64,000 nt of DNA from an uncultured Prevotellaceae bacterium (GTDB lineage Bacteria > Bacteroidota > Bacteroidia > Bacteroidales > Bacteroidaceae). Below are positions 6,784 through 16,633 of the stretch, in pieces. The stretch lies in assembly GCA_900315095.1 (NCBI GenBank), contig OMXS01000008.1, forward strand, positions 1 through 64,000, given 5' to 3'. The notes under the pieces are model-generated. The model did no database searches. It saw only the letters and a program-made list of their open reading frames with translations, and had not been told where the DNA came from. The translations under genes were made by a program, and so were the position numbers. The first letter of the stretch is position 1; every line of letters begins with the position of its first letter.

Positions 6784-9012
6784 TTATCTGATGAACAACA
6801 GCTCGCGGTACTTGGGAAGTGGCCAGAGACTGTCGTCAACGATAAGTTCCAACTTGTCTATCTGATAGCGGATTTCGTCGAGTTTCGGTTCAACGGTGTC
6901 GTGATAGGCAATGGCTTTCTTGTGCTCGTCCTCAATCTTGTTTGCTTGTTTGCGAGCATTGACAAGTTCGTCCACCCCTTTCTCGATGGTACTGGTACGT
7001 TCTGCAATCTCCTCGATGATTTTCTTGTTACGTTCGGAGAGTTTATCTGCGGTTTCAATTGGGAATACAACCGACATATTGCAGATGTTCTGCAGCAGTT
7101 GCGTCTGGTAATGGGTGGCGACAGGGATGATATGGTTCATCGAGATGTCACCGAGGACGCGTGCTTCAATCTGGATTTTCTTCGTGTAGGTTTCCCACTT
7201 CACCTCGTTACGAGCCTCTAGTTCTTTGCGTGTCATCACACCGAGACTCTCGAACATCTTGACACTATCTTCGTCAAGGTAACGTTCAAAGATTATTGGG
7301 CACGACTTCTCAACGTCAAGTCCGCGCTTTGCAGCTTCCTCCACCCACTCGTCGCTATAGCCGTTGCCATTGAAACGGATTGGCTTGCATGTCTTGATGT
7401 CCTCGCGCAATACATCGATAATTGCATGCATCACGGGGTTGTGACCGCTTTGTTTCAAATCGTCAATCTGCTTGCTTGTCAGCATGTCAACTTTGGCGTC
7501 AACTCGTTTCTTGAAGTCAACCAAAGCCTCTGCCACAGCACTATTGAGTGTTATCATAGCCGATGCACAGTTGGCTTCAGAACCAACGGCACGGAACTCA
7601 AAGCGGTTGCCTGTGAACGCAAATGGAGATGTGCGGTTACGGTCGGTATTGTCAATGAGCAGTTCCGGTATTTCGGGAATGTCCATCTTCATGCCCTGCT
7701 TACCAGCTATGGCGAGGATGTCTGACACGTCGGCCTTTTCAATGTGGTCGAGCAGTTCGCTTACCTGTTTGCCGAGGAAAGAACTGATGATTGCAGGAGG
7801 CGCTTCGTTCGCACCTAAGCGATGCGCATTGGTGGCACTCATGATGCTGGCCTTCAAAAGACCGTTGTGACGATATACACCCATCAACGTCTCTACGATA
7901 AAAGTGGCGAAACGGAGGTTCTGAACCGCATTCTTGCCAGGAGCATGGAGCAGTACGCCATTGTCGGTGCTTAACGACCAGTTGTTGTGCTTACCAGAGC
8001 CGTTGATGCCAGCGAATGGTTTTTCATGCAGCAATACGCGGAATCCGTGTTTGCGGGCAACGCGTTTCATTACAGACATAAGCAGCATATTGTGGTCGAC
8101 AGCCAGGTTTGTCTCCTCGAATATCGGTGCCAGTTCAAACTGGTTTGGAGCTACCTCGTTATGGCGTGTCTTGCATGGGACTCCCAGTTCCAGCGCCTCA
8201 ATCTCCAGTTCTCGCATAAAGGCAGCAACGCGCTCGGGGATGGCACCGAAGTAGTGGTCGTCCATCTGCTGGTTCTTAGCGGAGTCATGCCCCATAAGAG
8301 TGCGCCCTGTCAGCAGCAGGTCTGGGCGGGCAGAGTAGAGTCCTTCGTCAACGAGGAAGTACTCCTGTTCCCAGCCAAGGTTGCTTGTTACCTTCTTTAC
8401 AGTAGGGTCGAAGTACTGGCAAACCTCTGTGGCGGCTACGTTGACTGCATGGAGGGCACGCAGCAGCGGAGCCTTGTAATCGAGGGCTTCACCAGTATAC
8501 GATATGAAAACAGTAGGAATACACAGAGTGTCATCAATGATGAAAACAGGACTCGTGGGATCCCAGGCAGAGTAACCTCGAGCCTCGAAAGTCGAGCGGA
8601 TACCCCCACTTGGGAAAGAACTGGCATCCGGTTCCTGTTGAACGAGCAACTTTCCGCTGAACTCTTCCACCATACCGCCCTTTCCGTCGTGCTCGAGGAA
8701 CGAGTCGTGTTTCTCAGCAGTACCTTCGGTCAGGGGCTGGAACCAGTGGGTATAGTGCGTTACGCCGTTCTCTGTTGCCCACTGCTTCATGCCGGCAGCC
8801 ACAGCATCGGCAACATCACGGTCGAGTCGGGCACCATTGTCCATCACGTCAATCATTTTCTCGTACACGTCTTTAGGCAGATACTTGTACATTTTCTCAC
8901 GGTTAAAGACCTTCTTGCCAAAATACTTAGCGGGTCTCTCACTTGGTGTTTTTACGTCGAGTGGCTTCTTCTTGAATGCCTCGCCGACAACCTGAAATCT
9001 TAATGTTTCCAT
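6784..9012 (-). CDS. glnN: Glutamine synthetase type III
   Basis: Makes glutamine from glutamate, ammonia and ATP in the cytoplasm. The 742-residue length is typical of GSIII (about 700-730), far longer than GSI or GSII. Recognisable segments are the N-terminal GSIII-specific region (RPAKYFGKKVFNREKM), the EQEYFLVD metal-binding strand, RHNEVAPNQFELAPIF, and the glycine loop NGSGKHNNWSLST. The C-terminal helical extension (after about residue 600) belongs to this type. It is the last gene of an apparent gltB-gltD-dapL-glnN operon (52 nt after dapL) and is followed by a terminator, so ammonia fixation and glutamate recycling would be expressed together. Confidence 0.97.
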   Translation of the reverse strand: METLRFQVVGEAFKKKPLDVKTPSERPAKYFGKKVFNREKMYKYLPKDVYEKMIDVMDNGARLDRDVADAVAAGMKQWATENGVTHYTHWFQPLTEGTAEKHDSFLEHDGKGGMVEEFSGKLLVQQEPDASSFPSGGIRSTFEARGYSAWDPTSPVFIIDDTLCIPTVFISYTGEALDYKAPLLRALHAVNVAATEVCQYFDPTVKKVTSNLGWEQEYFLVDEGLYSARPDLLLTGRTLMGHDSAKNQQMDDHYFGAIPERVAAFMRELEIEALELGVPCKTRHNEVAPNQFELAPIFEETNLAVDHNMLLMSVMKRVARKHGFRVLLHEKPFAGINGSGKHNNWSLSTDNGVLLHAPGKNAVQNLRFATFIVETLMGVYRHNGLLKASIMSATNAHRLGANEAPPAIISSFLGKQVSELLDHIEKADVSDILAIAGKQGMKMDIPEIPELLIDNTDRNRTSPFAFTGNRFEFRAVGSEANCASAMITLNSAVAEALVDFKKRVDAKVDMLTSKQIDDLKQSGHNPVMHAIIDVLREDIKTCKPIRFNGNGYSDEWVEEAAKRGLDVEKSCPIIFERYLDEDSVKMFESLGVMTRKELEARNEVKWETYTKKIQIEARVLGDISMNHIIPVATHYQTQLLQNICNMSVVFPIETADKLSERNKKIIEEIAERTSTIEKGVDELVNARKQANKIEDEHKKAIAYHDTVEPKLDEIRYQIDKLELIVDDSLWPLPKYRELLFIR

Positions 9013-9064
9013 AATCTATTTACTGTTTAATGATTTTACAATTTTAATCCTATATGTTGAACTA

Positions 9065-10297
9065 TTACTTCGACCATGCTTCGATGCGATTAAGTGCTTC
9101 CTCTGTCTTTTCGTGACTGCTGAAGGCGGTGAAGCGGACATAACCCTCGCCGCTCGGTCCAAAACCGACACCTGGGGTGCAGACCACCTGTGTGCCATAG
9201 AGCAATGCCTCGAAGAACTGCCATGAGCCCATGCCGTTGGGAGTGCGCATCCATATATAAGGAGCATTCTCGCCACCATAACATTCAAAGCCAGAATCTC
9301 TGAGTACGGTGAGCATCCTACGGGCATTCTGCATATAATAGTCGATGGTCTGCTGCACCTGTAAGCGACCTTCGGGTGAGTAGATCGCCTCTGCAGCACG
9401 CTGACTGATGTAACTTGTACCGTTGAACTTCGTTGTCTGACGACGAAGCCATAGCTGGTGAAGCGGTATGCGTTCTCCTTCGAATGTCGCAACGCTGACT
9501 TCGTGAGGAACGACGGTATAGCCGCAACGAACACCTGTAAACCCTGCGGTCTTTGAGAATGAGCGAAACTCTACCGCACACTTGCGTGCTCCGCGGATTT
9601 CGTATATCGAGTGAGGAATGTCAGGGTCCTGAATGTATGCCTGATAAGCAGCGTCGAAGAGGATGAGGGCATCGTTCTTAAGTGCATAGTTCACCCAGCG
9701 GCGCAGTTCTTGCTTAGTGATGACTGTGCCTGTCGGGTTGTTGGGGTAGCAGAGGTATATGACATCTACCGGACGACCCTTGGGTAGTTCTGGGATAAAA
9801 CCATTCTCGGCGGTGGTGGGCATGTAGCGCACGTTTGTCCAGTGTCCGTCACGATAGGTGCCGCAGCGTCCTATCATTACGTTAGAGTCTATATATACGG
9901 GATAGATAGGGTCTGTAACGCCGATGAAGTTATCCCAATGTAGGAGTTCCTGAAAATTTCCAGTGTCAGACTTTGCGCCATCGTTGATGAATATCTCATC
10001 TGTACTGAGACGCACACCACGTGGCAGGAAGTCGTTCTTCACGATGGCCTCGCGCAGAAAGTCGTAACCCTGCTCGGGACCGTAACCGCGAAAGCCCTTG
10101 GCTGTTGCCATCTCGTCTACAGCTTTGTGCATGGCCTCGATGACGGCAGGGCACAACGGTTGTGTGACATCACCGATACCGAGGGAAATAACGTCGGCCT
10201 TGGGGTGCATTACCTTAAAAGCATTTACTTTCTTGGCGATGTCGGCGAACAAGTAGTTCGACTGGAGGTTGAGGAAGTGAATGTTTACTAAAGCCAT
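9065..10297 (-). CDS. dapL: LL-diaminopimelate aminotransferase
   Basis: PLP enzyme that converts tetrahydrodipicolinate directly to LL-diaminopimelate with glutamate as amino donor, for lysine and peptidoglycan. The 410-residue length and N-terminus (MALVNIHFLNLQSNYLFADI) are those of DapL. The PLP-binding Lys lies in SFSKTAGFTGVRCGYTV, and the cofactor segment YPNNPTGTV is present. It sits 14 nt after gltD and 52 nt before glnN. Its need for glutamate explains its place among GOGAT and GS genes, although the grouping is an inference about regulation. Confidence 0.97.
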   Translation of the reverse strand: MALVNIHFLNLQSNYLFADIAKKVNAFKVMHPKADVISLGIGDVTQPLCPAVIEAMHKAVDEMATAKGFRGYGPEQGYDFLREAIVKNDFLPRGVRLSTDEIFINDGAKSDTGNFQELLHWDNFIGVTDPIYPVYIDSNVMIGRCGTYRDGHWTNVRYMPTTAENGFIPELPKGRPVDVIYLCYPNNPTGTVITKQELRRWVNYALKNDALILFDAAYQAYIQDPDIPHSIYEIRGARKCAVEFRSFSKTAGFTGVRCGYTVVPHEVSVATFEGERIPLHQLWLRRQTTKFNGTSYISQRAAEAIYSPEGRLQVQQTIDYYMQNARRMLTVLRDSGFECYGGENAPYIWMRTPNGMGSWQFFEALLYGTQVVCTPGVGFGPSGEGYVRFTAFSSHEKTEEALNRIEAWSK

Positions 10298-10311
10298 ACA
10301 ATTATACTATT

Positions 10312-11742
10312 TCACATTTTTGACAGATAATCATTTACCTTTCGTGCTGTCTCAATTCCGCTTGCCATAGCACGAACTACGAGAGATGCTCCGTTTTTGG
10401 CATCGCCACATACGAATACATTGGAAGGATATTCTGGATGCTCTGGTTTTAGGAAACCCATAGCGAGCAGACAGAGTTCTGCCTTGATGATTTCTGGTTC
10501 GCCCTTCTCTACCATAATAGGACGACCGCCGTCGGGATTTGGCTTCCAGTCTATCTCCTGTACCTTGACACCTTTAAGTTTGCCGTTTTCCCCAATGAAC
10601 TCAAGCGTGTTGATGTTCCATCGGCGTGTACAGCCTTCTTCGTGTGATGAAGTGGTCTTTAGTGTGCGTGGGAAATTTGGCCACGGATTTTGTGGGTCCT
10701 CAGGACCCTCCACAGGCTTGGGCATAATCTCAATTTGAGTAACGCTCTTGCAACCTTGGCGGTGGGCAGTGCCGATACAGTCAGAGCCAGTGTCTCCACC
10801 GCCAATCACGAGGACATCTTTGCCCTTGGCAGTGATGCGTTCGTTCTTGTTAAAATCCATGCCAGCAAGAACTCTGTTTTGCTGAGATAGCAATTCAAGA
10901 GCAAAGTGAACGCCATTTAGTTCACGGCCGGGGATTTTCAAGTCTCGGGCTGTTGGAGTGCCGGTGGCTATGATGATGGCGGAGAATGCCTCCCCAAGCC
11001 CCTCCCAAGGAGGGGATGTTTGGTTACAAGAAGAGGCAGAAGCATCAGGGTCGCTATGTATCTCAACACCCTCTCCTTGGGAGGGGCTTGGGGAGGCTTT
11101 TAGGTTATACTTGAACTCAATACCTTCGGTCTCCAGCAAGGCGATACGACGGTCTATGATTGCTTTGTTGAGTTTAAAGTTCGGAATACCGTAACGGAGC
11201 AGACCGCCTGCCGCTTCGTTCTTCTCAAATACTGTAACCGTATAACCCATCTGATTGAGAGCGTCAGCAGCAGCTATGCCAGCAGGACCTGCACCGACGA
11301 CGGCTACACGCTTCCCGTTTCTGACAGGTATGCGTGGTTGAATGTATCCCTCGCGAAAGGCAGCCTCAGTTATGGCGCACTCATCTTCGCGGTTTGTTGT
11401 CGGCTCATGATTAAAACGGTTCAGAACACAAGCTTTCTCACATAAAGCAGGGCATATGCGACCTGTGAACTCGGGGAATGGGTTGGTAGAGTTGAGCAGT
11501 CGGTATGCCAACTCCCAGTCACCTTTATATAATGCATCGTTCCACTCCGGTGCCTTGTTGCCCAGAGGACATGCCCAGTGGCAGAATGGCACGCCGCAAT
11601 CCATGCAACGTGATGCCTGCAACTTGCGTTCACGAGTGTTGAGCGTCTGCTCCACCTCGCCAAAGTCATGTATTCTATCGTGAATCGGACGGTATCCAGC
11701 TTCCTGCCGGTGTATCTCTAAAAATGCTTTCGGATTTCCCAT
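10312..11742 (-). CDS. gltD: Glutamate synthase (NADPH) small subunit, with in-frame repeat insertion
   Basis: Beta subunit of GOGAT, feeding electrons from NAD(P)H through FAD and Fe-S centres to the large subunit. The N-terminal Fe-S region has CMDCGVPFCHWACPLGN and CPALCEKACV. The FAD motif VAVVGAGPAGIAAADALNQ is near residue 148, and the NAD(P)H motif VLVIGGGDTGSDC near residue 310. Residues about 215-252 (SPSPSQGEG ... TSPPWEGLGEAF) do not resemble GltD; they are encoded by a 110-bp inverted-repeat element that keeps the frame open. The insertion falls between two strands of the FAD domain, a plausible surface loop. The gene lies 77 nt downstream of gltB. Confidence 0.96.
   Translation of the reverse strand: MGNPKAFLEIHRQEAGYRPIHDRIHDFGEVEQTLNTRERKLQASRCMDCGVPFCHWACPLGNKAPEWNDALYKGDWELAYRLLNSTNPFPEFTGRICPALCEKACVLNRFNHEPTTNREDECAITEAAFREGYIQPRIPVRNGKRVAVVGAGPAGIAAADALNQMGYTVTVFEKNEAAGGLLRYGIPNFKLNKAIIDRRIALLETEGIEFKYNLKASPSPSQGEGVEIHSDPDASASSCNQTSPPWEGLGEAFSAIIIATGTPTARDLKIPGRELNGVHFALELLSQQNRVLAGMDFNKNERITAKGKDVLVIGGGDTGSDCIGTAHRQGCKSVTQIEIMPKPVEGPEDPQNPWPNFPRTLKTTSSHEEGCTRRWNINTLEFIGENGKLKGVKVQEIDWKPNPDGGRPIMVEKGEPEIIKAELCLLAMGFLKPEHPEYPSNVFVCGDAKNGASLVVRAMASGIETARKVNDYLSKM
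10988..11097. repeat. 110-bp inverted-repeat element inside gltD (family A)
   Basis: Perfect 25-bp inverted arms at 10988-11012 and 11073-11097 (each contains CCCCAAGCCCCTCCCAAGG or its complement) surround a 60-bp spacer. The element is translated in frame within gltD. Shorter CCCTCCC/GGGAGGG relatives occur in the PurF-like gene, twice in asnB, and between genes at 55331-55349. Confidence 0.95.
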
Positions 11743-11744
11743 TG

Positions 11745-11819
11745 CTATATTTTACTATTTCACTATTTACTATTTTCTTGCCAATTGTCTAATCGTAAAT
11801 TGTCCAATTGTCAAATAAA
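11745..11819. repeat. A/T-rich low-complexity repeat between gltB and gltD (family D)
   Basis: The 77-nt intergenic gap is almost filled with variants of TTTACTATTTCACTATTTAC and AATTGTCCAATTGTC. Similar text fills the gaps at 21160-21258, 25919-25962 and, more loosely, 41300-41340. Confidence 0.7.
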
Positions 11820-14800
11820 TCAGTAATCGCGCTGTACATTTGCGATCTTTTCTTGTAATTTCTTGAACTGCTCTTCTTGTAGCACACGCTTGTATTCGAT
11901 AGGAACTACCTGTACGAACTCCTCGCAGTAGTGATTCCAGTCGTCAAGCATACGACCGGCAAGAGCTGACCCTGTATGTAGATAGTGTTGACGGACGAGT
12001 TCGAGAAGTTCCTTGCGTGAAACGCTGTCTTCGATGAGATTGATTTCCACCATATCCATATTACAGAAGTAGTCGAAATGATGATGTGGGTCCCATACAT
12101 AGGCAACGCCACCGCTCATACCTGCAGCGAAGTTGCGGCCAGTATCGCCTAGTACAACCACACGTCCACCTGTCATATATTCGCAGCAATGGTCACCCGC
12201 ACCCTCGATGACTGCAATGGCTCCAGAGTTGCGTACGCCGAAGCGTTCACCCACCTTGCCGTTGATGTAAAGCTCGCCAGAAGTCGCGCCGTAAAGACCT
12301 GTGTTGCCGGCGATGATATTCTCTTCAGCCTTGAAGTCGTCGCTGCGACGTGCTGGTGGTAGAATCGAGATACGGCCGCCTGAGAGTCCCTTGCCGAAGT
12401 AGTCGTTACACTCACCCTCAAGTTTGATGTTGAGGCCGCGAACAGCAAAGGCACCAAACGACTGACCTGCAGAACCCTTGAACTTGATATTTATGGTGCC
12501 ATCGGGAAGTCCCGCTTCACCATATTTCTTGGTGATAGCACCTGAGAGCATCGTTGTTACCGCACGGTCGGTATTCTTGATGGCGTAATCAAGCGTCACC
12601 TCTTCCTGCTCGTCAATCGCTTTTTGGGCAACATTGATGATTTCTTCGTCTTTCACACTCGTCACCTTTGTATAAGCACCACGATCCCAGTAAAGAGTCC
12701 TGTCTGTCTCTGGTTTGTGTAACAAACGAGCAAAATCTATAGTTTTTTGCTTGTCGGTGGCATTGGTGGTATTTACCTCGATGAGTTCGGTATGTCCGAT
12801 AATCTCCTTAAGACTCTTCACGCCGATCTCGGCAAGATATTCGCGCACCTGCTGAGCTAAGAATGTAAAGAAGTTCACCACGTATTCTGCACGACCCTCG
12901 AAGTGCTTGCGCAGTTCTGGGTTTTGTGTTGCCACACCCATAGGACAGGTGTTTGTGTTGCACTTACGCATCATAACGCAGCCCAGTACGATGAGTGGCA
13001 ATGTGCCAAACGAGAATTCGTCTGCGCCAAGCATTGCCATGATAATAACGTCTTTGGCGGTTTTCAACTGGCCGTCGGTCTGCAGGCGCACTTGGTTGCG
13101 CAAGCCGTTTATGACCAGTGTCTGCTGTGTCTCTGCCAATCCTATCTCTGGCGAAATGCCTGCAAATCGCATGCTGCTGGCAGGACTTGCGCCTGTTCCT
13201 CCCTCGGCACCGCTTATTACGATGAGGTCGGCTTTTGCCTTTGCTACACCCGCAGCAATGGTTCCCACTCCGCTCTCCGCTACGAGTTTCACGCTCACAG
13301 CAGCTGTCGGGTTGATGTTCTTCAGGTCAAAGATGAGCTGTGCCAGGTCCTCAATAGAGTAGATGTCATGATGAGGCGGTGGCGATATGAGTGATATGCC
13401 GGGGATGGCGTTTCGTGTCTTAGCGATGATGTCATTCACCTTGAAACCTGGCAGTTGTCCTCCCTCACCAGGCTTTGCACCTTGTGCTACTTTAATCTGT
13501 ATTTCTTCGGCATTCACCAGGTACTCGGCAGTCACTCCGAAACGACCTGATGCAATCTGCTTGGTCTTGCTGGAAAGTGAAACGCCGTCCACTTCTGTAT
13601 GATAGCGCGCATTGTCCTCGCCACCCTCGCCGGTGTTGCTGCGAGTGCCAAGCTTGTTCATAGCAAGTGCCAGCGCCTCGTGGGCTTCGATGCTAAGTGC
13701 TCCAAAAGACATGGCACCTGTAACGAAATGCTTCACTATGCTCTCAACAGACTCCACTTCGTCAATGGGTGTAGGTGTTGCGGCCTTCTTCCAACCGAAG
13801 AAGTCACGGATAAATATAGGACTTTCCTTCTCGTCCACCTGCGACGCCCACTCCTTGAACTTCTTGTAACTGCCCAAGCGGGTGGCAAGTTGCAGGTTTG
13901 CTATTGTCTCTGGATTCCACGCATGTTTAATGCCGTCTTTGCGCCAAGCAAACTGACCTTGGTTCTGCAGCATCGTTTGATTCGTTGCTGCTTCATGCAG
14001 ACGTATGGCATCACGGGCAATTTCTTTCAGTCCGATACCTCCAATGGTACTCACTTCTGTACCGAAGTATCTGCGCAGCAAGTCCTCGCCCAGACCGATA
14101 CTCTCGAAAATCTTCGCACCGCGATAAGAACGGATGGTCGAAATGCCCATCTTAGACATAATCTTTTTAAGGCCTTTATCTACAGCCTTGATATAGTTCG
14201 CCTCTGCTGTGGCATATTCTTCTTGGATTTTTCCCTTCTTAACCAAATCGTCGAGAATGGCGAATGTCATATACGGACAAAGTGCACTGGCACCATAACC
14301 TAACAATAATGCCGCATGCATCGTCTCACGTATCTCGCCGCTTTCCACAATCAGCGCTGTCTGCACACGCTTGCTCACACTAATCAGGTAGTGGTGAACT
14401 GCGCTTACAGCCAGCAGCGAGGGGATAGCCGCATGTTGGTCGTCGATATCACGGTCGGAGAGGATGATGTAGTTCACGCCCTCGTCCACACTAGCCTCAG
14501 CCTCTTTGCAGAGCTTGTCGAGTGCGTGACGAAGCCCTTCTTCACCTTTGGCTATCTCAAACGCCATAGTGAGTTTCCGGGTGTTGAAACCCTTGTAACG
14601 GATGTTACACAATATGTCGAGTTGTGTATTGGTTAGCACGGGTTGTGGCAGGCGCACCATCTTACAGTTCGAGGCATCGGGGGTCAGAATGTTGGTTCCC
14701 ACAGCACCGATGTACTCGGTGAGGCTCATCACCAGTTCCTCGCGAATAGGGTCAATGGCAGGGTTCGTGACCTGTGCGAACTGCTGACGGAAATAGTTGA

Positions 14801-16313
14801 ACAGCACTTGTGGACGGTCACTTATAACGGCCAATGGTGTGTCGTTACCCATAGCGGCCACAGGTTCTTGTCCTGTTGTTGCCATCGGGACAATCGTCTT
14901 GTCGATGTCTTCCTGACCGAAACCAAACTGCACCAGTTTGTGTTCAAAGTTGCTCACACAGTTCTCTACCTTGCGTCCGCTCTTCAGTTTTTCCAACTGC
15001 ACACGGTTCTCATTCAACCACTCTCGGTAAGGATGTGCCTTGGCCAACTGTGCTTTGATCTTACCGTCGTAATATATCTTGCCTTCCTGTGTGTCGATGA
15101 GCAGAATCTTGCCTGGCTGCAGGCGACCTTTCGATACTACGTCGCTTGGCTCGAAGTCCATCACGCCTACCTCGCTGGCCACCACCATCATGCCCTGTTT
15201 GGTTATCGTGTAGCGTGAAGGGCGCAGACCGTTTCTGTCGAGCATGCCGCCGGCATAGCGTCCGTCGCTGAAAAGTAGTGCTGCAGGGCCGTCCCATGGT
15301 TCCATCAATATCGAGTGGTATTCATAGAAAGCCTTGAGATCTTCACTAATGGGGTTCTTGTCATTGAAACTCTCTGGCACCAATATCGCCATAGCCTGTG
15401 GGAGTGACAACCCGCTCATCGTAAGAAACTCAAAAACATTGTCAAGACTGGCAGAGTCGCTCATGCCTTCTTGAACTATAGGTGATATCTGTTTGATGTC
15501 GCCTAAGGCTTCGCTGCTGAGCACGCTCTCTCGCGCCTTCATCCACCCGCGGTTGCCACGAATGGTGTTAATCTCGCCGTTGTGAGCCAACAGACGGAAT
15601 GGTTGTGCCAGAGACCATGTAGGGAATGTGTTTGTACTGAAACGAGAGTGAACTAGTGCTAGTCCACTTGTGAGATATGGATTCGATAAGTCAGGGAAAT
15701 AACGGCGCAGCTGTCCGCTGGTCAGCATTCCCTTGTAAATGATGTTAGTATTGCTCAGCGAGCAGATGTAGAAATCTGGATGCTTTATGCGGCGCTCAAT
15801 CTTTTTCCTTATTATATATAATGTGCGCGATAATGTGTCTGCTTTCTCCTCGCTTACACCTGTGACAAAAATCTGTTTAATGTCTGGTTCCACGCGCCGT
15901 GCCGCCTCGCCAAGTACTTCTGGACAGGTGGGAACTGCGCGAAGATGCATCAACTGCAAACCTTCGCGTTCTATTTCCTCTATCATCACCGAGAGAATCT
16001 CCTGTTGCTCCTTCTCATCCTTGGGCAGGAACACCAACCCCGTGCCATATTTCCCCTTTTCTGGCACGGGGATGCCCTGCAACAGAATGAACTCATGAGG
16101 TATCTGCAGCATAATACCTGCACCATCACCCGTTTTGTCGCGTGTCTCGGCGCCTCGGTGTTCCATGTTCTCTAGCACGTGCATCGCTTGATCCACCAGT
16201 TCGTGGCTCTTGCCGCCGTGTATATTTACCACCATGCCCACGCCGCACGCATCGTGCTCGTACTGGCTTTGGTAGAGTCCTTTGCTTGTTGATTGCAACT
16301 TACTTTTTGTCAT
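11820..16313 (-). CDS. gltB: Glutamate synthase (GOGAT) large subunit
   Basis: Alpha subunit of glutamate synthase, transferring the glutamine amide to 2-oxoglutarate. The 1497-residue length is typical. Cys23 in EHDACGVGMV would become the N-terminal nucleophile of the class II glutaminase domain after removal of a short propeptide. The central and FMN domains carry SPPPHHDIYSIEDLAQLI and GAEGGTGASP, and the 3Fe-4S cluster cysteines are in CVMMRKCNTNTCPMG. The C-terminal beta-helix has the repeated GGR.V.LG pattern (GGRISILPP, GGRVVVLGDTG). It is first in the gltB-gltD-dapL-glnN operon and divergent from the PII gene; the promoter lies at 16385-16356. Confidence 0.98.
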   Translation of the reverse strand: MTKSKLQSTSKGLYQSQYEHDACGVGMVVNIHGGKSHELVDQAMHVLENMEHRGAETRDKTGDGAGIMLQIPHEFILLQGIPVPEKGKYGTGLVFLPKDEKEQQEILSVMIEEIEREGLQLMHLRAVPTCPEVLGEAARRVEPDIKQIFVTGVSEEKADTLSRTLYIIRKKIERRIKHPDFYICSLSNTNIIYKGMLTSGQLRRYFPDLSNPYLTSGLALVHSRFSTNTFPTWSLAQPFRLLAHNGEINTIRGNRGWMKARESVLSSEALGDIKQISPIVQEGMSDSASLDNVFEFLTMSGLSLPQAMAILVPESFNDKNPISEDLKAFYEYHSILMEPWDGPAALLFSDGRYAGGMLDRNGLRPSRYTITKQGMMVVASEVGVMDFEPSDVVSKGRLQPGKILLIDTQEGKIYYDGKIKAQLAKAHPYREWLNENRVQLEKLKSGRKVENCVSNFEHKLVQFGFGQEDIDKTIVPMATTGQEPVAAMGNDTPLAVISDRPQVLFNYFRQQFAQVTNPAIDPIREELVMSLTEYIGAVGTNILTPDASNCKMVRLPQPVLTNTQLDILCNIRYKGFNTRKLTMAFEIAKGEEGLRHALDKLCKEAEASVDEGVNYIILSDRDIDDQHAAIPSLLAVSAVHHYLISVSKRVQTALIVESGEIRETMHAALLLGYGASALCPYMTFAILDDLVKKGKIQEEYATAEANYIKAVDKGLKKIMSKMGISTIRSYRGAKIFESIGLGEDLLRRYFGTEVSTIGGIGLKEIARDAIRLHEAATNQTMLQNQGQFAWRKDGIKHAWNPETIANLQLATRLGSYKKFKEWASQVDEKESPIFIRDFFGWKKAATPTPIDEVESVESIVKHFVTGAMSFGALSIEAHEALALAMNKLGTRSNTGEGGEDNARYHTEVDGVSLSSKTKQIASGRFGVTAEYLVNAEEIQIKVAQGAKPGEGGQLPGFKVNDIIAKTRNAIPGISLISPPPHHDIYSIEDLAQLIFDLKNINPTAAVSVKLVAESGVGTIAAGVAKAKADLIVISGAEGGTGASPASSMRFAGISPEIGLAETQQTLVINGLRNQVRLQTDGQLKTAKDVIIMAMLGADEFSFGTLPLIVLGCVMMRKCNTNTCPMGVATQNPELRKHFEGRAEYVVNFFTFLAQQVREYLAEIGVKSLKEIIGHTELIEVNTTNATDKQKTIDFARLLHKPETDRTLYWDRGAYTKVTSVKDEEIINVAQKAIDEQEEVTLDYAIKNTDRAVTTMLSGAITKKYGEAGLPDGTINIKFKGSAGQSFGAFAVRGLNIKLEGECNDYFGKGLSGGRISILPPARRSDDFKAEENIIAGNTGLYGATSGELYINGKVGERFGVRNSGAIAVIEGAGDHCCEYMTGGRVVVLGDTGRNFAAGMSGGVAYVWDPHHHFDYFCNMDMVEINLIEDSVSRKELLELVRQHYLHTGSALAGRMLDDWNHYCEEFVQVVPIEYKRVLQEEQFKKLQEKIANVQRDY

Positions 16314-16355
16314 ATTATCCTTGCTTAATCTTTCTCTATGTCCCTAATCTGGGTG

Positions 16356-16385
16356 CAAAGGTAATCAAAAAGTAATTAAAACAAA
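16356..16385 (-). promoter_or_regulatory. Promoter of the gltB operon
   Basis: On the minus strand TTTG (16385-16382) is followed after 18 bp by TACCTTTG (16363-16356). The expected leader is about 40 nt. It faces the PII promoter across a 320-bp shared region. That region is A/T-rich, has several ACTTTGTTA/ACTTTGATA-like words, and shows no known riboswitch. Confidence 0.7.
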
Positions 16386-16574
16386 GAATAATGCAACAAT
16401 AATTTATTGGATGTTTAAATAGATTTGACACTTTGTTATAAAAATGATTGTTTTTAACGCAAAGTGAAATTAAAAGTGGGGAGCAGACGCCTTGTTGGTT
16501 TACACTTTGATACTTTGTGAGATTTTTTAGATAAAAAGTGCATAAATAGTGTAATTGTTTTTTGAAAAACGCCT

Positions 16575-16582
16575 TACCTTTG
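16575..16582 (+). promoter_or_regulatory. -7 box of the glnK-amtB unit
   Basis: TACCTTTG at 16575-16582; the -33 element is poor (TTG near 16555). The expected leader is about 46 nt. Poor -33 elements are common where an activator is needed, but that is inference. Confidence 0.6.
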
Positions 16583-16633
16583 TCGCCGAAAGCTTTCAAG
16601 ATAACGTGAGTGTTAATTTAAAAGGTAAAAAGT

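Noticed and set aside
7987-9003. 338-residue plus-strand frame opposite glnN
   Set aside because: It is a shadow of the strongly conserved glutamine synthetase gene, without promoter or recognisable protein features.
16314-16633. Riboswitch or glutamine-sensing RNA in the gltB/glnK divergent region
   Set aside because: Only promoters and A/T-rich text are visible; leaders are about 40-46 nt, too short for the known glutamine riboswitch classes.
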